Of a stretch of DNA of 64,000 nt, positions 46,401 to 57,500 are shown one piece after another. The position numbers and the translations under genes were made by a program. The DNA is taken from the NCBI RefSeq assembly GCF_009389715.1, contig NC_052396.1, forward strand, positions 17,514,631-17,578,630, in the 5' to 3' direction. This DNA is from Phoenix dactylifera (taxonomy: Eukaryota; Streptophyta; Magnoliopsida; Arecales; Arecaceae). Numbering within the stretch: the first letter of the stretch is position 1; each line of letters opens with the position of its first letter. Below the pieces are notes generated by a model, which was not told the origin of the DNA, did no database searches, and saw only the letters and a list, made by a program, of their open reading frames with translations.

Positions 46401-49400
46401 CAATTGGCCAAGCTAGAAGTTTCCTGCAATATAATCCCAACAGTAAGGCAATGATTGTGATGCACGCACATCTGGATTATATGCTTTGGTCACCTTAGAA
46501 GACCAAAAATCAAGATGTCTTCAATCAAAATCTAATGCCTGTCTTAGAATGATTTACTTTGCTCTCAAGCTTGCCAATAAACATTAGGTAAATGTGAACC
46601 CTCTAAATGAAGCTTTATAATGAGAATTATGGACTGTGGGGCATAGTTGTGGAATAGCCTAGTAAAGTTAGGTGATGGACCTAGCCTACAACCCATGTAG
46701 TTGCCGAGGCCAGCTAGGTGATCAATGTAACTGATAGCCCAAACAGTTTCCTAGGAAATGAGCCCAATACAATGTCCGTTAATCCTTCAACTCAACTATT
46801 TCATTTATGAGAACATGTATTTATACTTTTTAATAACTCAACATTCTAGCATACCTTATGGTATACATGTCAAACGTAAACATTTAGAAACACTTTAGAG
46901 ATATATACTAATAGGTAAACTTAACTGAACTCATAAATAAAATATAATAGAAGCTATAATATAAATCATTGTTGCCTTAGCTCAAGTCGTAAAAATAGTC
47001 AAGCTTTCTCAACTTTCCATCTTGTTGGAGGCCAGAGCATAGGTCTTGCGTTTTAAATGGAAAACTTTTTATTCGGTATAAGTTATTCTTTACATTTTAA
47101 ATACAACCTGATTTTTCCTTGGGAACCAATATGATTTTTTCACAACGTAATAAGCATCAACATTCCATTTACAGAAAGAAAATATGGAAAGTATCTTATA
47201 TATTTTATATAGGTAATATATATATATACACACACACAAACAAGTAGACATAAATATAAATGTAAAGGCATGCCATGTAGAGATTTATATGTATTTGCAT
47301 ATACATATATTTTATATATATGTGTTGAGTTGAGAAGGCCTGAGAACCTTCTCAACTCTCCCGTTGAAGTGTTCTTCAAACCCCCAGGCCCCCGAGCCAA
47401 AACGCGACAATTCAAGAAGGATCCAACCCAACATAAGGTATGCTTTCCCTCTCTTGCCTCATTTTATATTTTGTATCTCACTAAGTATTTTATATTTTGC
47501 ATCACTCTAAAACATCAAGAGGCATCATTTACATAGATTGGAATCATAGAAATATAAAAAAGCATCAAGAAGCATCAAATTATACTTAAAATTATTGAAA
47601 AAGTTGAATAAAAAAATGATTACCAATAAATCAAACCTAAAAAATATCGAAAAAAATGGCATGCCGGTTCGAAACCGGCACGTCATACCGGACCAGACCG
47701 GTCGCCGACTAGTACAGACACGGTATCGGTTGGGCGATCCTTGCAAGAGGATACTAATGGGCTGTCCATTTGGAAGATTGTAATCCCTCTTACCCCGCCT
47801 TCATTCCGTACCCTCAAAAAAAGTTGAAGAAATATATTTTTTTGAAACAAAATAACGATAGGAGTAAATAATGAAGCTCCAACTAACAAAACTTCAAGAG
47901 TTTGAGGTTGCTTGAATATATCAATAGTTTGCATCTTTTCTAGGCAGCAAAACAACAAGGAAAAGGTTGTCACTATACAAAACAAAAGGGACCTTTCACA
48001 AGTCAAGACATTTATTATAGCTCATATAGCTGACATAGGTACATGCAACCTCGAGATCATCATATTGAACATTGGACCGAACTAAGACAACAAGGTTGCA
48101 TTTCAAAATGATGAAACTGACAGCCATTACAGGCAAAGCAACCTGGGTCATATCAAGGTTTAAAACATAATAATTTGTAAAGACGGCTGTCCTGGTGGAT
48201 CAAGCTCCAGTATCACAACAAATATTTCCTTATTCTGGACTCATTTTATCCTGTTTTAAGGGAAAATTTTGTTTGCTTAATTTTAAAGAGTTGATTGGGT
48301 AGTAAGGACAAGATCATCTCGGCTTCGTCCAAAGGCGACTAAATATCTCTTGGGAACTGGTCAAAAGAAGCTGCATGTGTTATCAAAGCTCAAATTTAAG
48401 TCACTCTCCCCAGAAAGGAGGTCTTGAGCCCAATAATACTTCCTTGATTTCTCTCTAATTTTCGTATAATGCCAAAAGGCACTTATGTTTTCTTGAGGCA
48501 ACAAAGGAATAAATTGCAGGCTCATAAAGACAAAAAGGAAAAGGAACATGGCAATCCCATTCTAAAAGGAGCATAGCTAAAGCCATTTCCACATTGCTCT
48601 GTCAAAACCCTCCAAATTCACCATAATGCTTACCATGCAACAGCCCTAAAATGTTTCTAACTTAAAGAGCCATCTGAGAATTCGCAGCCCTTCCCAATTT
48701 GAAATCCAAGCACAGCTGCATGGAACCAAACATCACATTTCATCTTGTCTAGACTGGAAAGGAAAAGACTTCCGAATTTTGCTCTCCAACTCAAGGAGAA
48801 AACTGAAATCAAGCACCAACATATCTTAAAGAGAGAAGGAAAAACCTTAAGGAGGAAAGAAAGAAAACTATCCACCCAAACCCTAATAATCAGTGAATTT
48901 AGGAGGTAAACGAAAAAAAGCTACTTCTTTGAAGCCTTTGTTCCTCCGCTCCTCCGCTGCGCCACTCAAGAGCAGGCTACAGATAAGAAAGTTTTGGAAC
49001 TTCCACCAGGACCCTCCCGGATCAGATTAGATTCTGGAACCAGATTTAGGAGCAGCTAGTTCTTATCACTGGAAGCGGCAGGATTATCGTAGACAACTCA
49101 TCGGAAAAATATACAGTGGAGGGATCGCACCTTCCTTCATAAGGCCATCATCTTCTTGATCCCTTTTTTTCCGTTTTTTTTTTCACAACACGATCGACAG
49201 ATCTAACAATGCAACCCATATGTAGATGAAAACTGGAACGGAATGGAATGAAATGAAACAGAATATGAAGAGGAGGAGGAGGTATACATTACCGCTCGCG
49301 AAAGAAGGCGACGGGGGCGAGGATGGAGAGGGCGAGGAGGTCGCGGAAGACGCAGAAGACGACCTGATTCATCCCCACGTTCAGCGCCAGCTTCGCGATC

Positions 49401-49501
49401 ACGTGGTATCCCCCGGCGATCACCTGCCCCACCGCCATCGCCGCGTGCGCCCGCTCCACCACGCCATTTCCAACCCCGTTGACGCCGGCCACCACCACCA
49501 T
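34488..49501 (-). CDS. WAT1-related (EamA / nodulin MtN21-type) membrane transporter
   Basis: Seven minus-strand exons (49501-49293, 43128-43066, 42952-42836, 42738-42453, 37510-37355, 35472-35321, 34680-34488) join in frame to 391 residues, the normal size for WAT1 proteins. All junctions are GT..AG. The family has ten membrane helices in two EamA repeats. Visible signatures include [111 protein letters not shown] and [20 protein letters not shown]. The sequence most resembles, from memory, the At5g45370/At4g19185 branch. WAT1 itself moves auxin across the tonoplast; the substrate here is unknown. The start at 49501 is the first ATG of the conserved exon; an upstream in-frame GTG is ignored. 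Introns 1 and 4 (6.2 and 4.9 kb) make the gene 15 kb long. Confidence 0.95.
37511..42452 (-). other. Intron 4 of the WAT1-related gene (4.9 kb)
   Basis: Starts GTATTG and ends CAATTTCAG on the minus strand. It holds the foldback MITE at 38891-39400. It also holds a partial direct copy of one MITE arm near 39418-39490 and a segment near 40290-40455 rich in ccgatctgat/ggatccgaat-like motifs ending in cccatttataaccctaa, which may be another old MITE. Confidence 0.8.
38891..39400. mobile_element. Foldback MITE with long inverted arms
   Basis: The left end reads gttggactacatactttaca. The right end, reverse-complemented, reads gttggactacgcactttata. The inverted similarity continues inwards for about 160 bp on each side, through ttcgaagat, aactaatgatgcaccatcc, gatctacactat and agaaaccaaaattcacct, leaving a loop of about 190 bp. 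There is no ORF. A clear target-site duplication was not found, so the superfamily is unassigned; the long arms suggest a Mutator-like or foldback type. Transcribed within the WAT1 intron it would form a long hairpin. Confidence 0.75.
43129..49292 (-). other. Intron 1 of the WAT1-related gene (6.2 kb)
   Basis: Starts GTAATG and ends GGATGGCAG on the minus strand. It contains a short relative of the hAT-like GC palindromic MITE (47655-47743) and AT-rich sequence with many decayed segments that I could not classify. The frames at 45532-45260 and 44120-44365 are unrecognised. Confidence 0.8.
47655..47743. mobile_element. Short relative of the GC-rich palindromic hAT-like MITE
   Basis: This 89-bp segment starts aatggcatgccggttcg and ends ggtatcggttgggcgatccttg. 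The end matches 17 of 22 bases of the right terminus of the element at 3299-3615, and the start matches its left terminus from ATGG. The interior keeps ccggttcg and ataccggacc motifs but lacks the tandem array. No 8-bp duplication is obvious. Confidence 0.6.
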
Positions 49502-51541
49502 CTCTCGCTCCCTCACTCCGCCTCCTCCGAGCCCTGGATGGGTATTAATTCTTTATCATTCTTCCACTCTTGGTTTATTAGATAGATTGCTTCATTTGAG
49601 GGAAAGAGTGAGACAGGGACACGCAAGTCCACGAAGGCTACGCCAGTTATTAACAGCTGCCAAAGCGGCAGTGCTAGGGCCTAGAGGTGGTAATCGAGTC
49701 GGATTCAATGGGATACGTATCAGATCAAAAACTTATCAATCCAAACCTCTCAAAATTTCATATCTGAATCTAATTTATTTATTAAACCAATAATTTATTT
49801 AAGCGGGTCGAATTAAAAATGTTAGAAGTAAGTTAAATAAGTTTCAAATATATTAAACATATTAAATAAGTCGAGTCATATTCGGTCTAATTATTAAACA
49901 GATCAAAATAAGTTAAATAAATCAAAAATTTTAATATGAACGCAAACTATTTAACGAACAAATCTAGATGGATTAATCCATTTAGCTCAAAATCGGTTTA
50001 TGTCAAATCTAAATATGTTTAAAATAGACCGTTTGCGGATCGAATTGATCATACTCTGCCTTTCTGGTCCAAACCAACCTCACCCCCGGAGAACATCCAA
50101 AGATCGTTTTGGCAATTTAACTCCCATGCGCCCCGTCGCCCGGACTCACATGGATCTCATTGCGTTACCCAAGGTTAAGCAATTGTGGTCCATCGGTTGA
50201 CTTGACCATCACCAGAAATATCTTTTTCCTACTCCTTCATTTTGACGATCATTTTGTATTTAATTCCTGACTCTTCGGATTAGCTTACATATGATATAAA
50301 TTAATATTACAATGATAGACTGGAGAGATTAACTTAAAGCATTATATATCAATTGCACTCGATCAACAAAAGCTGACTGTGGATTGTGGTTGGCTTCTGT
50401 CATTGAACCGATATAAACACCATGTACGTTGCCGAGTTTAAAACAATGCAGACGTTTTAAATCCCCTGTGGATGCAAAGTACAACAATGGTGATCTGTTT
50501 GAGTTTTTAAGCCATTGAAAGCTGCTTTTACTTAAGGTCATGCCACAACTAGTTCAGTATACTTCAGACTCATGCCATGCCCTAAATTCAGAACATAGCA
50601 TACAATCATAATCTGTATACAATTCCAACTCAAATAAAAATATTACAATATGATTCAAATTCATCATCCATTAAATAAATAAATAAGAGCGGGGACATAG
50701 AGACTAAATCCAAATTTAAATATCCAAAACCCACAATCTCAAAGTTAGTCAACAATCACAAATTGGAATACACATCATCTTCAAGAAGGACATACAATAA
50801 AGAACGTCATGAAGGCATTTCTACACGCTTCAAAGCTTAAAATAGCAGAGACTGGACCGTAGGGTCACCTGTTTACTACGTGCACACAGTGCAGTGAGTC
50901 ACAACTGAGGCCATGCATCTCATTTCCCTCCCAGGAACAAACTCTTCTTTTAGTAAATACACCTCCATAATCACTCTTCAATATAAACTTTCAGATAATG
51001 ACTGAAAAAAAATTCTATGAACTAAAAATACATTTGTCAAATCTACTCCAAAAAGAAAATCATGATCAAATAGTCAACCTAAATAAATCACATTCTCTGC
51101 ATATGTCCACTAGAGCATATCCATGTTTTTCACTACATGGATGATCCATCTTTATCTCACAGATACTTCTGAAAGGTTAAAATAGTTAATGGACCAAGTA
51201 TGAAAAAACTTAAAAAAAAGGAAATATCTCTCATAAAAGAAACAATAAAAAGATACAAAGATTGTGAAAAGTGCCTGGAAAATAATGCTGGAGCTACCAC
51301 TCACAGATCAGCAAACAACAATAATGTCGTATAAAACTTCAACTGCAAGGTCAACAAGAACTGGTGGACATATCATCTTGGCAAAACTCTTTTTTTTTTT
51401 CAGAAAAATATCCTAAGAAAATTTATGGATGCATGATCTATCGGCAGCTGCATTCATTATAAAGCTTACAGAATGAATGCTTGACAGCATAGTTGAAGAA
51501 TAGGCAGTATATAAATACAACTATGCATACGGCACATAGCC
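49502..51541. other. Spacer between WAT1-related and COG6 genes
   Basis: Two kilobases holding the promoter of the WAT1-related gene on the left and the 3' UTR of COG6 on the right. The AT-rich 49700-50050 stretch with repeated aagttaaataa/ttaaataagt motifs looks like an old MITE or low-complexity repeat. No gene is supported. Confidence 0.45.
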
Positions 51542-54500
51542 TCAGATTTCCAATATTGTTCTTATCTGATCAGGTGAATGCCTAACCAAGGACCTAGGAT
51601 CAGGGTAACAATTCTTTGGGTCAGTGACTGCTTTGTAAAGGCGCTCATAAGCTCCTGCAAGTGCCCTTGCCACACGGATGCATGCATCAGAACGCAATTT
51701 AGGAACTTGCAGCTGCTCAAACTCTGGAAGTGAACCTTCATTTCCAGTGACAAGTCCAAAGAATGCTCTTAAGCATTCAGAGAGCACCGGCACAGACATT
51801 TCCTCTACCTCTGCTAAGGCCTTGACCTCTTCGCTCTGACCATCAATAAAAGACATCTTGTTCAACAGCCCACATCTCCTCAGGATGGCATCCACTTCTT
51901 TCTCCACAAGCATGCTGAGATGCATCTCAATCATTGAGCAGAGCTTATTCATGTAGTTTGCAGCAATTTCTTGTCCAACCAATGGTTGCTGAATAGCTGA
52001 CAAGCAGTTGATGAGGTAAATCTTGGACGAACTCTCAGCACTCTGCAATCAGATGGAAAATAATTATGAAACCACCCAGTGCACATTGCAACTCGAAATT
52101 AAGAAAAGATTGACAAAATATAAGCAGCCTGGAAATATGTAACTTTCTTTTGAAACTAAAGAAAACAATTATATTTTGAGATCATATAACATGCTTAAAA
52201 TACCATTGCTGGAAGACAGTAAAAAATTAAACATACAATTTGCATATTCTAACCTGAGTTCTTGTAGAATTGTTCTTGGCTAGAATCGCATCAACTGATA
52301 TAGAGTCTCTGTTGCTTGGGCCTAAATCAGAACTTGTTCTACTTCTCCTTGAAGCTCCTTTAGACTTGTGAGCCTCTGCTGCTTGCTCACACATCTACAA
52401 ATATAATTACATAAATTCATACAGACAAGTGATAAAATTGAGGCTAGCAATGAGAACTTTCCTTCCAACTATAGGAAGCACAATTAGCAATTCCTAAAGG
52501 AACAAGATTTATACAATTTGCTTGCATCTCCAGGATAATAAATAATACAGCAAGGGGTAAGTAGTATTGCACAGATATTTTTAACATAGAAATAAAGCAT
52601 CAATTCACACTGTCAAAGGTTTAGCAAGGTGCTTCAAAATCATTTAACATGCTCATACACAACTAGTGGAAACTGATTTGAGGAAGAAGATAATAAATGT
52701 CATTGAACTAATAATTTTCCCTTTTACAGTCAACCCCCCTACCTCTCTTCCACAAGCCTCCACCTTCCAAAATTTTTAAAAAAGCACAATCTTCATATCA
52801 TATCAAATATAAAAAAAATATTGCATGATATTGATATAAAGATACTATAGCAAAGAAAGAATCCCAATGACAGACTCAGATTAGACAAAATCTTGAACCT
52901 TATAATAAATAAAGATTGAAATTAAAAAAAGAAAAGAAAAGGTATCTCGAAAACTGTAGAGGCAAATAAGAATTTAAAAACAAGCTCCTTGATAAAGCAT
53001 TGCCCTTGCACTAAAGCATATTTGAGCTACTCCAACAATATAGTTAAAAAATGTTGAGGGATAATTAATTTTGACGCGCATTAGACTGGACAATACTTAA
53101 TTCCTAAAAGTTGTCTTTTTGTTAGAATGAATTCAGATCTGATTCACATCCTACTGACAAGTTTGGTTTATCGTACAAAGATCTCAAAATCCTAATTATA
53201 ACCTTATGCCAAATAACTTGTAATGCAGCATTAAAAATGTGGGAGAAAACAACCAAAGCATCAAAATAACCACGTAATATAAGTAAATTTTGGGAGTGGG
53301 GCCAAGGGGGTGGGGAGGACTTGATGCATGATTAACTCACCATGGGAGCATCCTTTTATCATGTCCCATGTTGTGGACATTCCTGGGTTCATATTACTAT
53401 ATCATGGTCAGGATCAGTATGTATGCGTCCAACACTAAGGCGCCCTCATCGCTGTCGGTTATCCAAGGCCATTAATAATTCAGGATAACCCAATTTAGAT
53501 CCAGCATTGGTATTCAAATTTGGATCTAGATACCAAATTCAAAACCATCAGTTTGGCATTGAATAAGTTGTGAAGGCAATTCTAGGGAAAAATGGGATCT
53601 GCAGCTGTCATAAGCGACCGCCTAAGCACTTAGACAAGCCATCCCCACCTAGGCACCAAGCGCTTTCTCGGCCTTTAAGTGAGGTGGCTGCCTGAGCACC
53701 TAAGTTGGTGCCTCAGCAAGCACCTGGCTGCTCAGGGGACCCTTTGTCTCAGCAAGGTTCCTTGTTGATTGGATTGTTGAAGGCATCAATTTTTTTGACT
53801 AATTCTCTTTTTTACTTGAAGAGAAAGAAATCAGCCCATCTATAATGTGTTCCCTTTGCATATTAATTGATGCTTGAGTGTGTTATGTTTCCAAGAAATT
53901 TTAAGTACTTTAAATGACTTTAAAGTAAATTGTTATATAAAACTAAAGTAATTTTAACTCAAAGATTTTGCTATTGCACAACCTAAGTAGTAAACAGCCT
54001 TGCTACTCGTCAATATAGTGTAATTTAATATGCTTTTCAGGAATTACATGCGACTATATACTCAAACATACAGTTCTATTATTTTTATGCATTTTTTGCT
54101 GAGGCATCTGCCTAGCAACCATAGCTTTTCACCTATGCTTATAAAAGGGTCAATAACACTCAAAGCCACCTAGGCAATTTGACAATCTTGATCTGACAAG
54201 AAATCTAAAGGGCCAATTGACAGGCAGGAAAACCTGTATTCTTGGTTATCCTTTGGATGCATACGGTTCAAAAAAAAAAAGCGAAAAAAAAAGAATACAG
54301 GCAGGAAAACCTGTATTCTTGGTTTTTCATGTTGATTCCAGTTCTATTTTTTTTTCTGTAACAGACTTTTTATGCAACAGAAGCTTGTGCAACGATAAAG
54401 CAACACCCAAAAGTTTCCATATACTAGGAAATAGTCTGGAGTATACAGGAGAGAGGCAGGGGGTAACTTTAGGAAGTGCGTTATCTAAGAGAGAAATCAT

Positions 54501-57500
54501 TAGCCAAAAAACCAAATTAAAATACAAAATCCACCTGAATTCCATAGCCCACAATCAAATTCTAGATAAGGATGCAGCTACTTCGAAAGGGGGTTTTAGT
54601 TGAATTATAGGTTCTATTTTAATTATCAAGGATTTTCTTATGCCATTTTGTAATATGAACAAGGAGCATATTTTCAGCAAATATGCAATACTACAGGGTG
54701 CTATATTCAAAATACCCAAACAAACGGACAAAATTACATGCTTAATTCAAAGTAAAGCAGCTTCACAGACATCATTTCGGAATGATCATGTACACTTTTG
54801 CTCCTTCAGGCATCTCATTTGACCTTTGCAATTTCACCAATAAGAAACCACTAAATGCAAGAGGAACTGTCAATTAAAGAACATGTACTAAATCATCTTA
54901 AAGGAAGCAAGTTTTTACTGGTTATGTTGAATAGACAGATCTAATACCTAATTAGCAGAAGTTAAGTTATTCAAGATGTCTAGAACGAAAATTTTTCAGA
55001 TAGGCCTAATCTAAATTTTCTCATGGTTTGTGTGTCAACAGATTGTATACCAGTACTTCTAATCAACGTAAATTTGACGATTTACTAGAGCGAGCATTTT
55101 ATTTTCAGAAAAAGCACAGGCATACCTGAACTATAGGATCAAGTAAAGCAGTAATCACAGAATTAAAGTCAGGCTTTTTCCCAGAAGCAGGAACCATCAT
55201 GCTATTGAAGGTATCAATAAGCTCAAGCAATAAAGAAACTCCTTCTCTGACTGCTGGAGGTGGGGCTAAGTCAACTGCAACCAGGGGAGGATACCTCAGA
55301 AGTTTTTCTCCCCGTGTTCTCAGGACACTAAAGAAAGTTTGCTGAGCAGCATCCTTGAGTAACCAAATTGTATTGCAGAGAGCTGTTTCAATCCCCAGCA
55401 AGTCTGCAATCTGCAAAGAACAAAAACTCAAATGTAAGAAAACAGAATCAAATGAATTCTGATGGCCTCAGATGCCATCTTTAGTTTTGAGGAAAAAAAA
55501 TGATAATGGAAACATAACATGATAAATACAACAGAAACATTGCATTGATAAATACAACAGAAACAGATCACAACTCACAGTATAACTGTAGAACTCCAGT
55601 GTGTTACTCAGTCTATAGAAAACTATAAGGCTAGGTTGAGACTGCAAAACTTGCTCAACTCTGACTTTGAATGGTCGACATGCCCCCTCAAATATTCTAT
55701 CCAGAATAAAGGTAATATCGTGCTCTGTTTTTGTGGAATCACTTTCAGCATTTTTGGAAAAGCGGCGAGCAGTAGGTCCTGTATCAGTCACCGCATCCGG
55801 TTCAAGCAATGCCAGTACAAGTTCTCTCTCAGATGCCAGAGCCTTCTCATAAAGAAAATGTTGGAACATCAGCACATCTATAGAAATTAAAATTGAGATC
55901 CAAAATATAAGAGAAGATGCATACCTGGTGTAACCATCCCAACATATCACCTACATAACGTAAAGGGTCATGAGCATGCACTTCAATAGGTCTTGGAAGC
56001 CCTCCAGGTCCTCCCCGTGTCAGAGCACTTATAAACCGTCTAAACAATGCATGATGTCGCATGTTTGCAACCTAATGATAGGCATATTGTTGTGTGACAG
56101 TAAATTTGTTGATGAAATAAAGAATACCAAATGTTCAAATATTACTACATACCTCTTCTGCACAATACTTAAAAAGAACAGGCCTTTCTTTTAAGCTACG
56201 AACAGCCGTCTTCAAAAGATCACTAACTTCAGGATTATCACTATCACCCAATTTTTTACACTCTGCCTGGACCCACCTGAAAAAATAAAATATTATGTCA
56301 CACACATTGATGACACATCCGAGCATAAACAAACCTTCTAAAGAAATCAGCATTACTTTGCTATGTATCATCATCAAGGCCGAGTCCTCCAAAACAGAAT
56401 TTTTTTCCCCTACTTCCAAAAAAGTTTGCATTGGTCTCCCTACCTTTCAAACCTTTAACTTAAATTCAAGATCCCACATAACTTGGAGAATCTCTAGCTG
56501 TAGCTGGCCAAAATATCTCAAAGTTCCCTCTCACTATATCCACTATTGGTACTATTCTTAGTTCCTACAGAGTCCGTATGCTCTTCTGCTCTCAAAAGCT
56601 CATATTATAACCTTATTATAAAATTCTTTTTCCATTTGAAGGATACTCAACAATCAGATGACTCTTTAAAGGTGCATTTCAAATCAATCCACCCTCAACA
56701 TATCTAAAACACTATTATACCACGTAGTCAAAATCCTAACGTAACAAGGTAGGGAACCATGTTGACTAGGTTCCTGCAACACAGGAAGAGTGGGTGGGTG
56801 CAGCCCAAGCAGAAGCAACTTTGGCAAGCTTGGCTTGAGTTCTAAAATTTCAAGCACACATCATATTATTTTCCATTTAAAAAATAGAAAAATATATGGA
56901 ATACGATTATGTGTTTAAGTTAATTTGAGCAATAACTGTAACGAACAAATGGAACAAGATATTGCTTGAGCACATCTGTAGAAGTGTTAAAAATGTTTTC
57001 TTGTATTTTAATTTTAATAGATAAATGTTATGAAATTGATATAAGTCCCTGGTGTTTGTATCATTTATTAAGATGTATCAATATCAATGAAATTTAGAAA
57101 TCAATATTACAAAGTTTGAGCACATTTTTAATGTAACTCTTCAAGAAGGAAGCAAAAATGGAAGTACAGCCTCAATTGCAATGGACTGAAATAGTCAAGG
57201 CATAAGTTAAGAAGTTCAGATACAAGTCTGTTCTAGTAGAAATTAAATAAACATTATAAAGATGGTATTAAAATGAAATTTATCGATGAAATTTTGAAAT
57301 CATTATTACATAGTTTGAGCCCATTTTTTTATGTAACTTTTCAGGCATGAATCTACATGGAAGTACAGCTTCAATTGCGGTAGGCTGAATAAGCACTTCC
57401 TTGCAGGAATTAAATAAATGCTAAATTCATTATTTAAGATATATGGATGAAATTTAGAAAATGATATTACACAAGAATTTTCATGTGCAAATACAATGTA

